Shown one piece after another: positions 43,056 through 53,466 of a stretch of DNA of 64,000 nt; within the stretch, counting starts at the first letter, position 1, and every line of letters begins with the position of its first letter. The stretch is from Colwellia sp. C1TZA3 (lineage in GTDB: Bacteria; Pseudomonadota; Gammaproteobacteria; Enterobacterales; Alteromonadaceae): NCBI RefSeq assembly GCF_007954265.1, contig NZ_VOLS01000002.1, positions 62,001 through 126,000 of the forward strand. The letters run 5' to 3'. Position numbers and translations under genes: made by a program. A model generated the notes under the pieces. It was not told where the DNA came from and searched no databases. It was given only the letters and a program-made list of their open reading frames with translations.

Positions 43056-45434
43056 GTGCAAGAATATGTGCTTTGGTATGAAAATTTAGGAATGAATGAT
43101 GTTGATCGCGTAGGCGGTAAAAATGCATCATTGGGTGAAATGATTTCAAATCTTTCAAATGTTGGTGTACAAGTGCCAGGGGGCTTTGCCACCACCTCAT
43201 TTGCTTTTAATGAATTTCTAGAACAAAGCGGTCTGAACGATAAAATTTATCAGCTGTTAGATGATTTAGATGTCGGTGATATTAATGCCTTAGCCGAGTG
43301 TGGTGCTAAAATTCGTCAATGGGTTATCGACACGCCTTTTTTACCCGACATGCAGCAAGATATTGAAAAAGCTTACGCAAAACTTGCCGGTGGCTTTGCC
43401 GATGACGCTTCATTTGCCGTACGTTCGTCAGCAACCGCCGAAGATATGCCCGACGCTTCGTTTGCCGGCCAACAAGAAACTTTCCTCAATGTTCGCGGTT
43501 TAGACGCGGTAATGATCGCGATTAAACACGTATTTGCTTCACTTTTTAATGACCGCGCTATTTCTTACCGTGTACATCAAGGTTATGATCATCGTGGTGT
43601 TGCGCTTTCTGCCGGCATTCAGCGCATGGTACGCAGTGATATTTCTGCTAGTGGCGTGATGTTTTCAATTGATACTGAATCAGGTTTTGAAGATGTCGTT
43701 TTTATTACTTCAAGCTATGGTTTAGGCGAAATGGTGGTGCAAGGTGCGGTTAATCCAGATGAATTTTATGTTCATAAGCCAACATTAGCAAAAGGTAAAC
43801 CTGCGGTTGTACGCCGCAATATTGGTAGTAAAGCCATTAAAATGATTTATGCTGATAATCCAGAGCACGGTAAACAAGTTGAAATTGTTGGTATTGACCA
43901 AGCACAATCAGATACTTTCTCTCTTACCGATCAAGAAGTTGAAGAATTAGCCAAACAAGCGGTAGTAATTGAAAAACATTACGGTCGTGCCATGGACATT
44001 GAATGGGCTAAAGACGGTCTAGACGGTAAGTTGTACATTGTACAAGCGCGACCAGAAACGGTTAAAAGCCGTGAAAATGCTAATGTGATGGAGCAATTTC
44101 AATTACAAGCCACCGCCAACATTATTTGTGAAGGTCGCTCGATTGGTCATAAAATAGGTAGTGGTAAAGCTAAGGTATTATCTTCACTGGCTGAAATGGA
44201 TAAAATTTTACCGGGTGATGTGTTAGTTACCGATATGACGGATCCAGATTGGGAGCCTATCATGAAACGTGCTTCTGCTATTGTCACTAATCGTGGCGGC
44301 AGAACCTGTCATGCCGCGATTATTGCTCGTGAAATGGGGATTCCAGCGGTTGTTGGTTGTGGTAACGCGACTAGTAAAATATCGACAGGTGATGAAGTAA
44401 CAGTTTCTTGTGCTGAAGGTGATACGGGCTTTATTTATCAAGGCCAATTAGACTTTACCGTTACCACTTCAGAAGTTGATTCAATGCCAGATTTACCATT
44501 GAAAATAATGATGAATGTCGGCAACCCCGATCGTGCTTTTGCTTTTGCTCGTTTGCCACATGCTGGCATTGGTTTGGCGCGTTTGGAGTTTATTATTAAC
44601 AAAATGATTGGTGTGCATCCGAAAGCGTTATTGAATTTTGATGAGCAATCAGCAGAACTTCAAGAGGAAATTCGCGAGATTATTGCTGGTTATGACAACC
44701 CCGTTGAGTTTTATATTGCTAAGTTAACTGAAGGTATTTCTACCTTAGCTGCCGCCTACGCACCAGAAAAAGTGATTGTGCGTATGTCTGATTTTAAATC
44801 AAACGAATATGCAAACTTAGTCGGTGGTGAAGGCTTTGAGCCGGAAGAAGAAAACCCAATGATAGGTTACCGGGGTGCTTCACGTTATATCTCGAAAGAT
44901 TTTAGAGATTGTTTTGCGCTGGAATGTGAGGCGATTAAACGCGTACGTAACGACATGGACATGACCCATGTTGAGATTATGATCCCATTTATTCGCACCC
45001 TTGGCGAAGCTGCAGCGGTTATTGATATTCTAGCAGAGCATGGTTTAAAACGTGGTGAAAATGGACTGCGTATTATTATGATGTGTGAATTACCCTCTAA
45101 TGCTTTATTAGCCGATCAGTTTTTAGACTACTTTGATGGTTTCTCTATTGGCTCTAATGATTTAACGCAATTAACCTTAGGCTTGGATCGTGACTCTGGT
45201 TTAGTTGCTCACCTATTTGATGAGCGAGATCCTGCGATTAAAATTTTGTTAGAAATGGCGATTAAAGCCTGTAAGGCGCGTGGGAAATATGTCGGTATTT
45301 GCGGTCAAGGACCGTCAGATCATCCTGATTTTGCGGCATGGTTAGTCGAAAAGGGCATTGAAAGTTTATCACTGAACCCTGATACGGTATTACCCACTTG
45401 GTTATATTTAGCGGAACAGCACAATAAAAAGTAA
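43056..45434 (+). CDS. ppsA: Phosphoenolpyruvate synthase
   Basis: This enzyme converts pyruvate and ATP to PEP, AMP and phosphate, for gluconeogenic growth. The domains are an N-terminal ATP-binding domain (VGGKNASLGEM, SFAVRSSATAEDMPDASFAGQ), a swivelling phosphohistidine domain with H419 in GGRTCHAAIIARE, and a PEP/pyruvate barrel (FIINKMIGVHP, MIPFIRTL, GSNDLTQLTLGLDRDS, VGICGQGPSDHPDF). The 792-residue length matches the family. Translation begins at GTG, with GGAG 9 bases upstream; the nearby ATG at 43048 is out of frame. It is regulated post-translationally by the adjacent PpsR. Confidence 0.97.
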   Translation: MQEYVLWYENLGMNDVDRVGGKNASLGEMISNLSNVGVQVPGGFATTSFAFNEFLEQSGLNDKIYQLLDDLDVGDINALAECGAKIRQWVIDTPFLPDMQQDIEKAYAKLAGGFADDASFAVRSSATAEDMPDASFAGQQETFLNVRGLDAVMIAIKHVFASLFNDRAISYRVHQGYDHRGVALSAGIQRMVRSDISASGVMFSIDTESGFEDVVFITSSYGLGEMVVQGAVNPDEFYVHKPTLAKGKPAVVRRNIGSKAIKMIYADNPEHGKQVEIVGIDQAQSDTFSLTDQEVEELAKQAVVIEKHYGRAMDIEWAKDGLDGKLYIVQARPETVKSRENANVMEQFQLQATANIICEGRSIGHKIGSGKAKVLSSLAEMDKILPGDVLVTDMTDPDWEPIMKRASAIVTNRGGRTCHAAIIAREMGIPAVVGCGNATSKISTGDEVTVSCAEGDTGFIYQGQLDFTVTTSEVDSMPDLPLKIMMNVGNPDRAFAFARLPHAGIGLARLEFIINKMIGVHPKALLNFDEQSAELQEEIREIIAGYDNPVEFYIAKLTEGISTLAAAYAPEKVIVRMSDFKSNEYANLVGGEGFEPEEENPMIGYRGASRYISKDFRDCFALECEAIKRVRNDMDMTHVEIMIPFIRTLGEAAAVIDILAEHGLKRGENGLRIIMMCELPSNALLADQFLDYFDGFSIGSNDLTQLTLGLDRDSGLVAHLFDERDPAIKILLEMAIKACKARGKYVGICGQGPSDHPDFAAWLVEKGIESLSLNPDTVLPTWLYLAEQHNKK

Positions 45435-45539
45435 ATAACGGTTTAATCCCGCACAAATCTGCTACTTGAAGTTAAGTTAAAGTTAAGTTGAAGTGGCGCG
45501 GGTTTACATTAATTATACATTACTTTTTCATTAAACCAC

Positions 45540-45591
45540 GCCTAGGTGCTTTTTATCATGACGATGATAAAAAAGTTCTTAGGCTTTTTTT
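45540..45591 (+). terminator. Long terminator hairpin after ppsA
   Basis: An imperfect stem of about 20 bases (45540-45559 with 45564-45584; outer GCCTA/TAGGC and inner TTTTTATCAT/ATGATAAAAA), with loop GACG, is followed by seven T residues. Confidence 0.9.
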
Positions 45592-45664
45592 GTTAACTGA
45601 TCAAATTGACAATATGGCGTGATATAATATCAGCCACATAATATTGTTAATAGACTTTTCACCT

Positions 45665-48600
45665 ATGTTACCTCGCTTAAGTCCTCAAGAGTTAGTTTCT
45701 CCTTTATATCAAGAGTTTGCCAAAATCTTGGCGACTAAACATTTTACCGGTGATATACACTTTCAATATAGCGCACGTTTAGCGCACGCAACCGACAATA
45801 GTATTTATCAACAATTGCCACAATTAGTGCTGCATCCACGCTGTAAGCAAGATATTCAAATAGTAACGCTACTAGGCAGTGAAGAGCAATTTAACGCGAT
45901 AAAGTTTAGTGCTCGCGGCGGCGGCACTGGTACTAATGGCCAAAGTTTAACGCCAGGTATCGTGCTTGATTTATCAAAATATATGAATCGTATTTTAGAG
46001 ATCAATGTCGAAGAGAATTGGGTTCGAGTCGAAGCTGGAGTGATTAAAGACCAATTAAATGATTATCTTAAACCCTATGGTTTTTTCTTTTCTCCTGATT
46101 TATCCACCAGCAGCAGAGCCACTATTGGTGGTATGATTAACACCGATGCTTCAGGTCAAGGCTCACTGGTTTATGGTAAAACCTCTAATCACGTTTTAGC
46201 ACTTGAAAGCGTATTAGTTAATGGCGAATTTTTAAACACAAAACCTCAAACCATTGCTCAAGCACAGGCATTAGCTCAGCAAGACAGCAGTGAAGCAAAA
46301 CTAATGCAACAAGTCCTTAAGTCTTGTGGTGAAAATCGCGCCTTAATTTTAGAAAAATTTCCCCGTTTGAACCGATTCCTCACTGGTTATGATTTAGAAC
46401 ACGTTTTTAATGACGACTTATCAGTAGTGGATTTAAGCCGTATTATTACTGGCTCTGAAGGCTCGTTAGCTTTTGTTTGTGAAGCCAAACTAAATTTAAC
46501 ACCGATCGCTAAAGCTAAAACACTCATTAACATTAAATATGACAGTTTTGACTCGGCGCTGCGCCATTCACCGCGATTAGTGCAAGCTAAAGCGACGTCA
46601 GTGGAAACCATTGACAGTAAAGTATTGAATCTAGCTAAACAAGATATTGTTTGGCAACTGGTAAGTGATATGTTGCAAGATGTTGATGGCGCCGTAATGG
46701 ATGGCATCAATATGGTGGAATATAACGGCGAGAGTGTTGAAGGCCTTGCCGAGCAAGTTAGCGCGTTATGTCTCGAGCTTGATAAAGATATAGCTAATAA
46801 AACCGGTGTTATTGGTTATCAAGTGACCTCCAATCTAGCCAGTATTGGCAAGTTATACGCTATGCGTAAAAAAGCGGTTGGCTTATTGGGTAATACTAAA
46901 GGTAGCCAAAAGCCGCTAGCCTTTGCCGAGGACACCGCTGTACCACCAGAAAATTTAGCTGATTATATTGTTGAGTTTAGACAGCTACTTGATAGCCATG
47001 GTTTGCACTACGGTATGTTTGGTCATGTTGATGCAGGCGTTTTACATGTTCGGCCGGCATTGGATATGTGCGACCCAGAGCAAGAACTTTTACTGAGAGA
47101 AATTTCAGATCAAGTGGTGGCATTAACCGCTAAATATGGCGGTTTAATGTGGGGCGAGCATGGTAAAGGTTATCGCAGCGAATATGGCCCTGAATTTTTT
47201 GGTGAGACTTTATTTACCGAATTAAGAAAGATTAAAGCGGCTTTTGACCCGTTAAATAAGATGAATCCAGGTAAAATTTGTACGCCTTACCTTTCCACTG
47301 AAAAGCTAGTGTCCGTTGATGACACCAAGCGTGGCTTTTACGATAGACAAATACCTATTACGGTAAAAGACTCCTTCAGTTCTGCGCTTGACTGTAATGG
47401 TAATGGCTTATGCTTTAATTATGATGTAGACAGCCCGATGTGTCCTTCAAGCAAGGTCACACGAGATCGTAGGCATTCGCCAAAAGGTAGAGCTGGCTTA
47501 ATGCGTGAGTGGTTGCGTTTAGTCGAATCTAAAGGTGTTGATGTGTTAGCGTTAGAGCAAAATATACAACATTGGTCAGTAAAAAGATTATTAGACAAGG
47601 TAAAAAACCGTTTTAATAGTCAGTTTAAAGGCGTTGAGAACGATGACTTTTCTCATGAAGTAATGGAAGCTATGCAGGGGTGTTTAGCCTGTAAAGCTTG
47701 CGCGAGTCAGTGTCCGATCAAAGTTGACGTACCTGATTTTAGAGCACGATTTATTAATCTTTACCACTCACGATATTTTAGACCGCTAAAAGATCACTTA
47801 GTGGCGAATGTAGAATCTATGACGCCAATAATGGCTAAAGCACCAAAAATAATTAACAGTGTTTTAGCGTCTAATATTTATGATAAATTCTCGCAAGTGA
47901 CTATCGGCTATGTTGACACGCCACTATTGTCGACTCCGACATTAGCGCAAAGAATTGCGAAGCATAAATTTACCAGCTTTGATTTATCAGCACTTAAAAG
48001 CCTGTCTGCTGATAAACGTGCGAAGACATTGTTAATTGTTCAAGACCCATTTACGTCGTTTTATGATGCCAAAGTGGTTGAAGACTTTATGTTGTTGGTG
48101 AAAAAGCTTGGTTTTGAACCGATATTATTACCATTTAAACCTAATGGTAAGCCGCAACACGTAAAAGGTTTTTTAGCTAAGTTTGCCAAAACGGCTAAAT
48201 CAACAGCAGATTTTCTAAATCAAATTCATCAACTTGACATACCCATGGTGGGTTTAGACGCATCACTAGCCTTATGCTTTAGAGACGAATATAACCAAGT
48301 GTTAGGTAATAATCGTGGTGATTTTGAGGTCAAATTAGCGCACGAATGGCTAATAGCGATTATCAAGTCACCAAGTAGCAGGGTGATTGATAAAGTGCTT
48401 AAGAGCGAAAATTCTGTAGATTATAAGCTCTTTGCTCATTGTACCGAAAAAACCGCGTTAGCAGGTAGTGAAGGGCAGTGGCAGCATATATTCCAACATT
48501 TTGGTTTGTCATTATCCAGTGTGTCGGTGGGCTGTTGTGGTATGGCAGGTACCTACGGCCATGAAAAAGTTAATTTAGATAATTCTAAAACACTTTATAA

Positions 48601-48739
48601 AATGAGCTGGCATAATAAAGTAGCAGACTTGGCTACTGAGCAAATATTGGTTACTGGCTACTCTTGTCGTAGTCAAATAAAGCGTTTAGATAACAAGCTA
48701 ACCTTGCATCCAGTGCAGGCTTTATTAAACACCTTGTAG
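45665..48739 (+). CDS. ydiJ: YdiJ-type D-2-hydroxyglutarate dehydrogenase (FAD and Fe-S protein)
   Basis: A 1024-residue fused flavo-iron-sulphur oxidoreductase. The N-terminal FAD-binding domain has KFSARGGGTGTNGQSLTPGIVLDL and TIGGMINTDASGQGSLVYGKTSNHV. A GlcD-like C-domain includes GMFGHVDAGVLHVRPALDM and MWGEHGKGYRSEYGPEFFG. The ferredoxin-like segment is CLACKACASQCP, and a C-terminal CCG domain carries VGCCGMAGTYGHE. E. coli YdiJ oxidises D-2-hydroxyglutarate. ATG at 45665 is taken because it aligns with the YdiJ N terminus; a TTG at 45644 opens the frame further upstream. No good ribosome site is visible. Confidence 0.9.
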   Translation: MLPRLSPQELVSPLYQEFAKILATKHFTGDIHFQYSARLAHATDNSIYQQLPQLVLHPRCKQDIQIVTLLGSEEQFNAIKFSARGGGTGTNGQSLTPGIVLDLSKYMNRILEINVEENWVRVEAGVIKDQLNDYLKPYGFFFSPDLSTSSRATIGGMINTDASGQGSLVYGKTSNHVLALESVLVNGEFLNTKPQTIAQAQALAQQDSSEAKLMQQVLKSCGENRALILEKFPRLNRFLTGYDLEHVFNDDLSVVDLSRIITGSEGSLAFVCEAKLNLTPIAKAKTLINIKYDSFDSALRHSPRLVQAKATSVETIDSKVLNLAKQDIVWQLVSDMLQDVDGAVMDGINMVEYNGESVEGLAEQVSALCLELDKDIANKTGVIGYQVTSNLASIGKLYAMRKKAVGLLGNTKGSQKPLAFAEDTAVPPENLADYIVEFRQLLDSHGLHYGMFGHVDAGVLHVRPALDMCDPEQELLLREISDQVVALTAKYGGLMWGEHGKGYRSEYGPEFFGETLFTELRKIKAAFDPLNKMNPGKICTPYLSTEKLVSVDDTKRGFYDRQIPITVKDSFSSALDCNGNGLCFNYDVDSPMCPSSKVTRDRRHSPKGRAGLMREWLRLVESKGVDVLALEQNIQHWSVKRLLDKVKNRFNSQFKGVENDDFSHEVMEAMQGCLACKACASQCPIKVDVPDFRARFINLYHSRYFRPLKDHLVANVESMTPIMAKAPKIINSVLASNIYDKFSQVTIGYVDTPLLSTPTLAQRIAKHKFTSFDLSALKSLSADKRAKTLLIVQDPFTSFYDAKVVEDFMLLVKKLGFEPILLPFKPNGKPQHVKGFLAKFAKTAKSTADFLNQIHQLDIPMVGLDASLALCFRDEYNQVLGNNRGDFEVKLAHEWLIAIIKSPSSRVIDKVLKSENSVDYKLFAHCTEKTALAGSEGQWQHIFQHFGLSLSSVSVGCCGMAGTYGHEKVNLDNSKTLYKMSWHNKVADLATEQILVTGYSCRSQIKRLDNKLTLHPVQALLNTL

Positions 48740-48813
48740 CTTATTTTTAGCATAAACACCTAACCTATTTGGCTAAGTGTTGACAAAATCAACTTAAATA
48801 TCGCTATACTTTA

Positions 48814-48851
48814 TAGACAATAAAAGCACCTCTCGGTGCTTTTATTGTCTA
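48814..48851. terminator. Bidirectional terminator between ydiJ and leucine dehydrogenase
   Basis: A perfect 17-base stem with core AAAAGCACC/GGTGCTTTT and loop TCTC lies between convergent genes. Confidence 0.92.
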
Positions 48852-48943
48852 GACTAACTTTATGCTGATAGCTGAAGACTGAAAGCTAATAGCTTAAGTA
48901 CTAATAGCTATTAATTTAGCAATCTAGCCGATTAATGTTAAAG

Positions 48944-49987
48944 CTATTTCGCACCATTAGCGATAATATTACGTGCCATTTCATCGGCAATAAAGCCCGT
49001 TGGCATGTTATTCGCCGCCGCTGTTTCGAAAACAGTCATCAAGGTGTGGTAAATATTTTCTACTAACCTTGTCGCACTGTCAGCACAATAAGGTTCTGGA
49101 TAAATTTCTAAAGCAACATTAATAATACCACCAGCGTTAATGACATAATCAGGGACATACAAAATGCCTTTTTCTGATAGCATTTGATCATGGCGAGACT
49201 CGGCTAATTGATTATTAGCACAACCGGCCACTATCGTAGCTTTTAATTGCTTTATCGTGTCATCATTAATCGAAGCACCTAGTGCACAGGGCGAGTATAC
49301 ATCAACATCTTGACTATAAATCTCGTCTAAACCCACAACAGTTGCATTTAGTTTTGCAACCGCTTTATCGAGTGCAAGCTGATTAATATCAGTGACAATT
49401 AACTCAGCGCCAGCGGCATGTAATTTTTCACAAAGTGAATAACCCACACTGCCTAAGCCTTGTACTGCCACTTTGATACCGGTTAAGTCATCTTTATCTA
49501 ACTTAAATTTAACGGCGGCTTTAATGCCTAAAAAAGTACCTAATGCGGTGAATGGTGCAGGGTTGCCGCTTTTACCTTCAAGACCAGAAACAAAAGCGGT
49601 GCTTTGGTTAACGATTGCCATGTCGCCGGTAGTGATATTAATATCTTCAGCGGTATAGTAGCGACCATTTAAATTATTAACCGCTTGGCCATAGGCCTTA
49701 AACAACGCGGTTGATTTTAATGTTTTAGCGTCACCAATAATAACGCCTTTGCCACCGCCTAGTTTTAAACCGGCCATGGCATTTTTATAAGTCATGCCTT
49801 TAGATAAACGTAATACATCTTTAAGTGCGGCTTCATCACTTGCATAATCCCAAAAACGACAACCGCCAGCTGCTGGCCCTAAGGCTGTGCTATGAACGGC
49901 TATAATGGCTTTTAGCCCTGATGCTTCGTCACTGCAATAAACGACTTGTTCATGGTTATCAAAATCTACCAAATCAAAAACGGCCAC
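48944..49987 (-). CDS. Leucine dehydrogenase (Glu/Leu/Phe/Val dehydrogenase family)
   Basis: An NAD-dependent oxidative deaminase of branched-chain amino acids, of 347 residues. It has the substrate loop ALGPAAGGCRFW, the catalytic lysine region AMAGLKLGGGKGVI, the TAEDINITTGDM segment, the Rossmann motif VQGLGSVGYSLCEKLHAAGAELIVTD and the terminal DYVINAGGIINVALEI. GTG at 49987 gives the usual N terminus MAVFDLVDFDNHEQV and has GGAG 9 bases upstream. An ATG at 50002 adds five residues but lacks a site. Phenylalanine dehydrogenase is an alternative specificity. Confidence 0.9.
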   Translation of the reverse strand: MAVFDLVDFDNHEQVVYCSDEASGLKAIIAVHSTALGPAAGGCRFWDYASDEAALKDVLRLSKGMTYKNAMAGLKLGGGKGVIIGDAKTLKSTALFKAYGQAVNNLNGRYYTAEDINITTGDMAIVNQSTAFVSGLEGKSGNPAPFTALGTFLGIKAAVKFKLDKDDLTGIKVAVQGLGSVGYSLCEKLHAAGAELIVTDINQLALDKAVAKLNATVVGLDEIYSQDVDVYSPCALGASINDDTIKQLKATIVAGCANNQLAESRHDQMLSEKGILYVPDYVINAGGIINVALEIYPEPYCADSATRLVENIYHTLMTVFETAAANNMPTGFIADEMARNIIANGAK

Positions 49988-50181
49988 TATCGAAATCTCC
50001 ATTGATCTTAGAAATAGTTCAAGTATTAATTTTACTTCAACTAGGGTTGTAATAATTCGCTGCGCACAATACCATTTAGGTAAATGCTTCGCTAGTGAAG
50101 CTATAAATGAATTTGAACTTTGCTGTGAATTAATCCATACAAACTTCCCGTTATTAACTTATTAATAAAAAGAACCTAAAC

Positions 50182-50583
50182 ATGACAGATAAATTAGCAA
50201 TGACTCAAGAACAACAACAAGCTTGGATCCGAGAGCAGTACTTAAAAGCAACTAAATATCTTGCAGAGAAAGGCTTAGTAACAGAAAGTGTTGCCGACAC
50301 TGAAAGTCGTTATTTGATCCCTTTAATGGCGGTATGGAAAATTAACTTGTTAGATAAAACCAAGGTCTGGGTGATCAGTGGCGATTTACCCACAGACCAT
50401 TTAGTTTTGGAACAAAATGAGCCGGCTCGTAACGTATTACGCCACTTTACTTTTAAATGGCAAGTACAAGCTGATAGTTTGTTAAAAAGTGATGTTGAGG
50501 AACAAGTTGAATATGCAAAACTGCTAGTGAATAAAGCGGAAGGTCTTTATCAGCTTTATGCCAAAGATGAGTTATGGGTTTAG
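50182..50583 (+). CDS. DUF4826 family protein
   Basis: A small soluble protein of 133 residues without signal peptide or membrane segment. The conserved-looking stretches are AWIREQYLKATKYLAEKGL, ESRYLIPLMAVWKI and VWVISGDLPTDHL, which I recall from the DUF4826 family of marine gammaproteobacteria. The function is unknown. It stands alone, divergent from leucine dehydrogenase and convergent with the TonB receptor. Confidence 0.75.
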   Translation: MTDKLAMTQEQQQAWIREQYLKATKYLAEKGLVTESVADTESRYLIPLMAVWKINLLDKTKVWVISGDLPTDHLVLEQNEPARNVLRHFTFKWQVQADSLLKSDVEEQVEYAKLLVNKAEGLYQLYAKDELWV

Positions 50584-50663
50584 CAATAGACCGACATTGC
50601 AATGGTTTTATTCTTTCAGGTCTAATGATGAAGGTAATACCAAGTTGATTTAAAAAGACGGCA

Positions 50664-50690
50664 ATAAAAAGCGCAGATGATTCTGCGCTT
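50664..50690 (-). terminator. Terminator after the third TonB receptor
   Basis: The stem AAGCGCAGA/TCTGCGCTT (50669-50677 with 50682-50690) is followed on the minus strand by TTTATTGCC, with a short T run. Confidence 0.75.
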
Positions 50691-50714
50691 GGCTTTACCT
50701 TCTAGTCAATAAGC

Positions 50715-53276
50715 TTAGAATTTAAATTCAGCGCCCGCATAATAAAATGCGCCGTTAAATCCAAAAGGTGCTGAGCGACGTGAATAAGTAAATACTCCTG
50801 GGCTACTGACGACAATATTACCACTTGCATCTTCTATGGTGCCTGAGCGTGAATTACCTATGGTATTTTTATCTGGATAAACATCAAACAAATTATTACC
50901 ACCAATGTTAAATGACAAGTCATCAGTGACATGATAGTTGATGCGTAAATCAGTTAATACTTCAGCGCCGTAGGTTTGACTACCGCCATCGGTCACTGTG
51001 TATTCGCCATAACGGTTAAAGGACAAATTGATACTGACATTATCGACAGTATATAAACTACTTAAGCTAATACGGTCTTGTGGTTGCCACTCTTCAATAA
51101 TAGAAATATCTTGTTCTGAAAAAACATTACCTGGGTTTACCCCTCCTAGCGCACTGTTTTTTGGCGTATAGATACTGACTACATCAGTCTCAGTAAAGTT
51201 AGCGGCTGCGGTTAAGTTAAAGTCACCACCTAAGAGCTCAGTATTCCAAGTAGCAATGATATCAATACCTTTGGTTTCAGTGTCAGCACCATTAAGGAAA
51301 AACTGTCCAGCACCCGCGCCAGAGGCAATTAATGCTGCATCTAGAGCTGGTGATAAACCTTGACCTAATGAATTACTCAGCACAATACGATCATCAATAT
51401 CAATTGAGTACCAATCAACAGTTAAGTTAATTTCATCGCTAAGATTAATTACCGTACCTAAACTAAAATTGGTTGCTTCTTCTTCTTTTAACTCAGGAAT
51501 ACCGATCGCTTTGGCAAGGTTTGAGTCATTACGAAAAGTACCAACCTGTACAGCAATTTGATCGCCATCGGGGTTATTTGGATCGTTTTGAAACTGGGTA
51601 CTAATATTGTCGGTATAAAGTTGCTGCATTGACGGAGCTCGGAAACCCGTACTCATCGCACCTCGAATGGCGATAGTCTCAGTTATTGACCAATTTGCGG
51701 CTAATTTAAAATTAGTACTATCACCAAAACCTTGGTAATCATCATAACGGGCTGCAGCACTGACAATTAAGTCTTCCGTTACTTCAGTTTCAACATCGAT
51801 ATAAAAAGAGATAACATCACGAGTTTCATCTACCGCTTGCATCGGCGCGGTACCACCAAACCCTTGCGTACCGGCAGAACGGTCATCTATGTATAAGCTG
51901 TTGCCTTTATTATCAGTGTCATAATCGCGATAGGAATATTCATCTCCCGCCGTGACTATAAACTGATCAGTTCTAATTTCTGCTCCCATAGCTAATGAAA
52001 ACAACTCATAGTCTTGGGTATAGTCAAGGTTTAAGGTTTGCAGTGATAACTCTAATCCGTATGCTGAAGCTTCGCGCGGAATAGAAGATCGAATTTCATC
52101 CGCCGTTAAACTTGAGCTATAGCGTAATGAGTTAGCATAAGAAGAGTTGATGGTATCACTGGTAACATAATCTATATTGTTTTGACCATAGGTATAAGAA
52201 AAGTCTAAAGATGAGCCATCAGAAAACCCTGTTTGATAGCCGATATTATAAGAAAAATCTTTTATTTCAGTATTAATTTTAGGTAAAAATCCGTTAGGAA
52301 TAGTCGCATCACCATCTTGCAGCAGGGCATTACCGCCGGTATTATTGTTGTGGCGAAAAAATGCGGCAGATTCATTATCGCGATTTGAGTAAGTAAGGAA
52401 GCCGTATAATTCACCATCACCTAATTCATAACCAGTATTAATGGTTAAACCAAACTGGCTAGAGTCTGCATCACCAATTCTAAAAGTGGATCTGCTAGCT
52501 GTTGCTTCTCTTGGGTCGCTTAATAATAAATGACCATTAGCTAACTCGGTACATCCGGAGAATTGGCATGAACCATGTAAACCCGCGCGGTTAGTAAGGC
52601 CACGGTCTCTAAAGTTTAAGGTGGTATTTAAGTAACCGTTGTCTCCTAAGTTAAAGCCCTTAGTAAGGTCTACATTGGTTGTTTCACCATCACCTTCTGA
52701 GTATTCACCATAAGATACTGCAACTTTACCGCCTTCACTGGCATCGTTAAGTACAATATTAATCACGCCCGCTATAGCGTCAGAGCCATATTGAGCGGCA
52801 GCCCCATCTCGCAATACTTCAATGCGCTTAATCGATGCCGCCGGGATAGCATTCATATCTGTTCCTGCAGTACCGCGGCCAACAGAGGTATTTATATGAA
52901 TTAAACTGGCTTGGTGACGACGACGACCATTGATCAATACTAAGGTTTGATCTGGTCCTAGGCCTCGTAGTGTCGCTGGACGTAATGCATCGCTACCATC
53001 ACTGATGGAAGAGCTAGAGAAGTTAAATGATGGCGCAATAGCTTGAAGCATACGACCCACTTCTGTTTGGCCGGTATTGGCTAATGCTTCTGCGGATAAA
53101 ATATCTACTGGTACTGGTAATTCTTCAGCAGAACGGCCAGCAACTCGACTACCAATAATCGCTATTTTCTCTATTTCACTTTCTTGTACTTGAGCGGGTT
53201 CTTGTGCCAGCGCGGTTTGACTGGCTGCCCCGATTAAAAGGGGAATTAGCGTGGCGTGCATGTTTTTATTTTTCAT
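50715..53276 (-). CDS. TonB-dependent receptor
   Basis: An 853-residue outer-membrane receptor. It has a signal peptide (LIPLLIGAASQTALAQ), a plug domain (EKIAIIGSRVAGRSAEELPVPVDILS ... LRGLGPDQTLVLINGRRRHQ ... IKRIEVLRDGAAAQYGSDAIAGVINIVL) and a beta-barrel ending FYYAGAEFKF. There is no N-terminal STN signalling domain, so it is unlikely to signal through the FecR remnant nearby. The upstream spacer holds several RutR-like half-sites (53318-53466), suggesting it may belong to the nucleoside regulon. The substrate is unknown. Confidence 0.9.
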   Translation of the reverse strand: MKNKNMHATLIPLLIGAASQTALAQEPAQVQESEIEKIAIIGSRVAGRSAEELPVPVDILSAEALANTGQTEVGRMLQAIAPSFNFSSSSISDGSDALRPATLRGLGPDQTLVLINGRRRHQASLIHINTSVGRGTAGTDMNAIPAASIKRIEVLRDGAAAQYGSDAIAGVINIVLNDASEGGKVAVSYGEYSEGDGETTNVDLTKGFNLGDNGYLNTTLNFRDRGLTNRAGLHGSCQFSGCTELANGHLLLSDPREATASRSTFRIGDADSSQFGLTINTGYELGDGELYGFLTYSNRDNESAAFFRHNNNTGGNALLQDGDATIPNGFLPKINTEIKDFSYNIGYQTGFSDGSSLDFSYTYGQNNIDYVTSDTINSSYANSLRYSSSLTADEIRSSIPREASAYGLELSLQTLNLDYTQDYELFSLAMGAEIRTDQFIVTAGDEYSYRDYDTDNKGNSLYIDDRSAGTQGFGGTAPMQAVDETRDVISFYIDVETEVTEDLIVSAAARYDDYQGFGDSTNFKLAANWSITETIAIRGAMSTGFRAPSMQQLYTDNISTQFQNDPNNPDGDQIAVQVGTFRNDSNLAKAIGIPELKEEEATNFSLGTVINLSDEINLTVDWYSIDIDDRIVLSNSLGQGLSPALDAALIASGAGAGQFFLNGADTETKGIDIIATWNTELLGGDFNLTAAANFTETDVVSIYTPKNSALGGVNPGNVFSEQDISIIEEWQPQDRISLSSLYTVDNVSINLSFNRYGEYTVTDGGSQTYGAEVLTDLRINYHVTDDLSFNIGGNNLFDVYPDKNTIGNSRSGTIEDASGNIVVSSPGVFTYSRRSAPFGFNGAFYYAGAEFKF

Positions 53277-53450
53277 TGTTATCTCTCTTTTTTATGTGAA
53301 TCAACTGGAATACTCGGATGACCAAAGTTATTAACAACAGCAACTAAACCATTTAGTCATTTTTTAGGCCAAAGTTAACTGGATAATAAGATTTTTAATA
53401 CCTTTGCTTGATGTTATTTGGTCAAATCAAAAGAGAACATAATCGTTTGA

Positions 53451-53466
53451 CTGACCTGTTGGCCAA
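53451..53466. promoter_or_regulatory. Weak RutR-type palindrome before the third TonB receptor
   Basis: CTGACCTGTTGGCCAA matches 11 of 14 consensus positions. Related half-sites lie closer to the gene: ATGACCAAAG (about 53318), AAACCATTTAGTCAT (about 53347) and TTTGGTCAAA (about 53417). Confidence 0.4.

Noticed and set aside
45644-45664. TTG-initiated extension of the YdiJ-like protein
   Set aside because: The ATG at 45665 aligns with the N terminus of E. coli YdiJ; the extra seven residues have no support.
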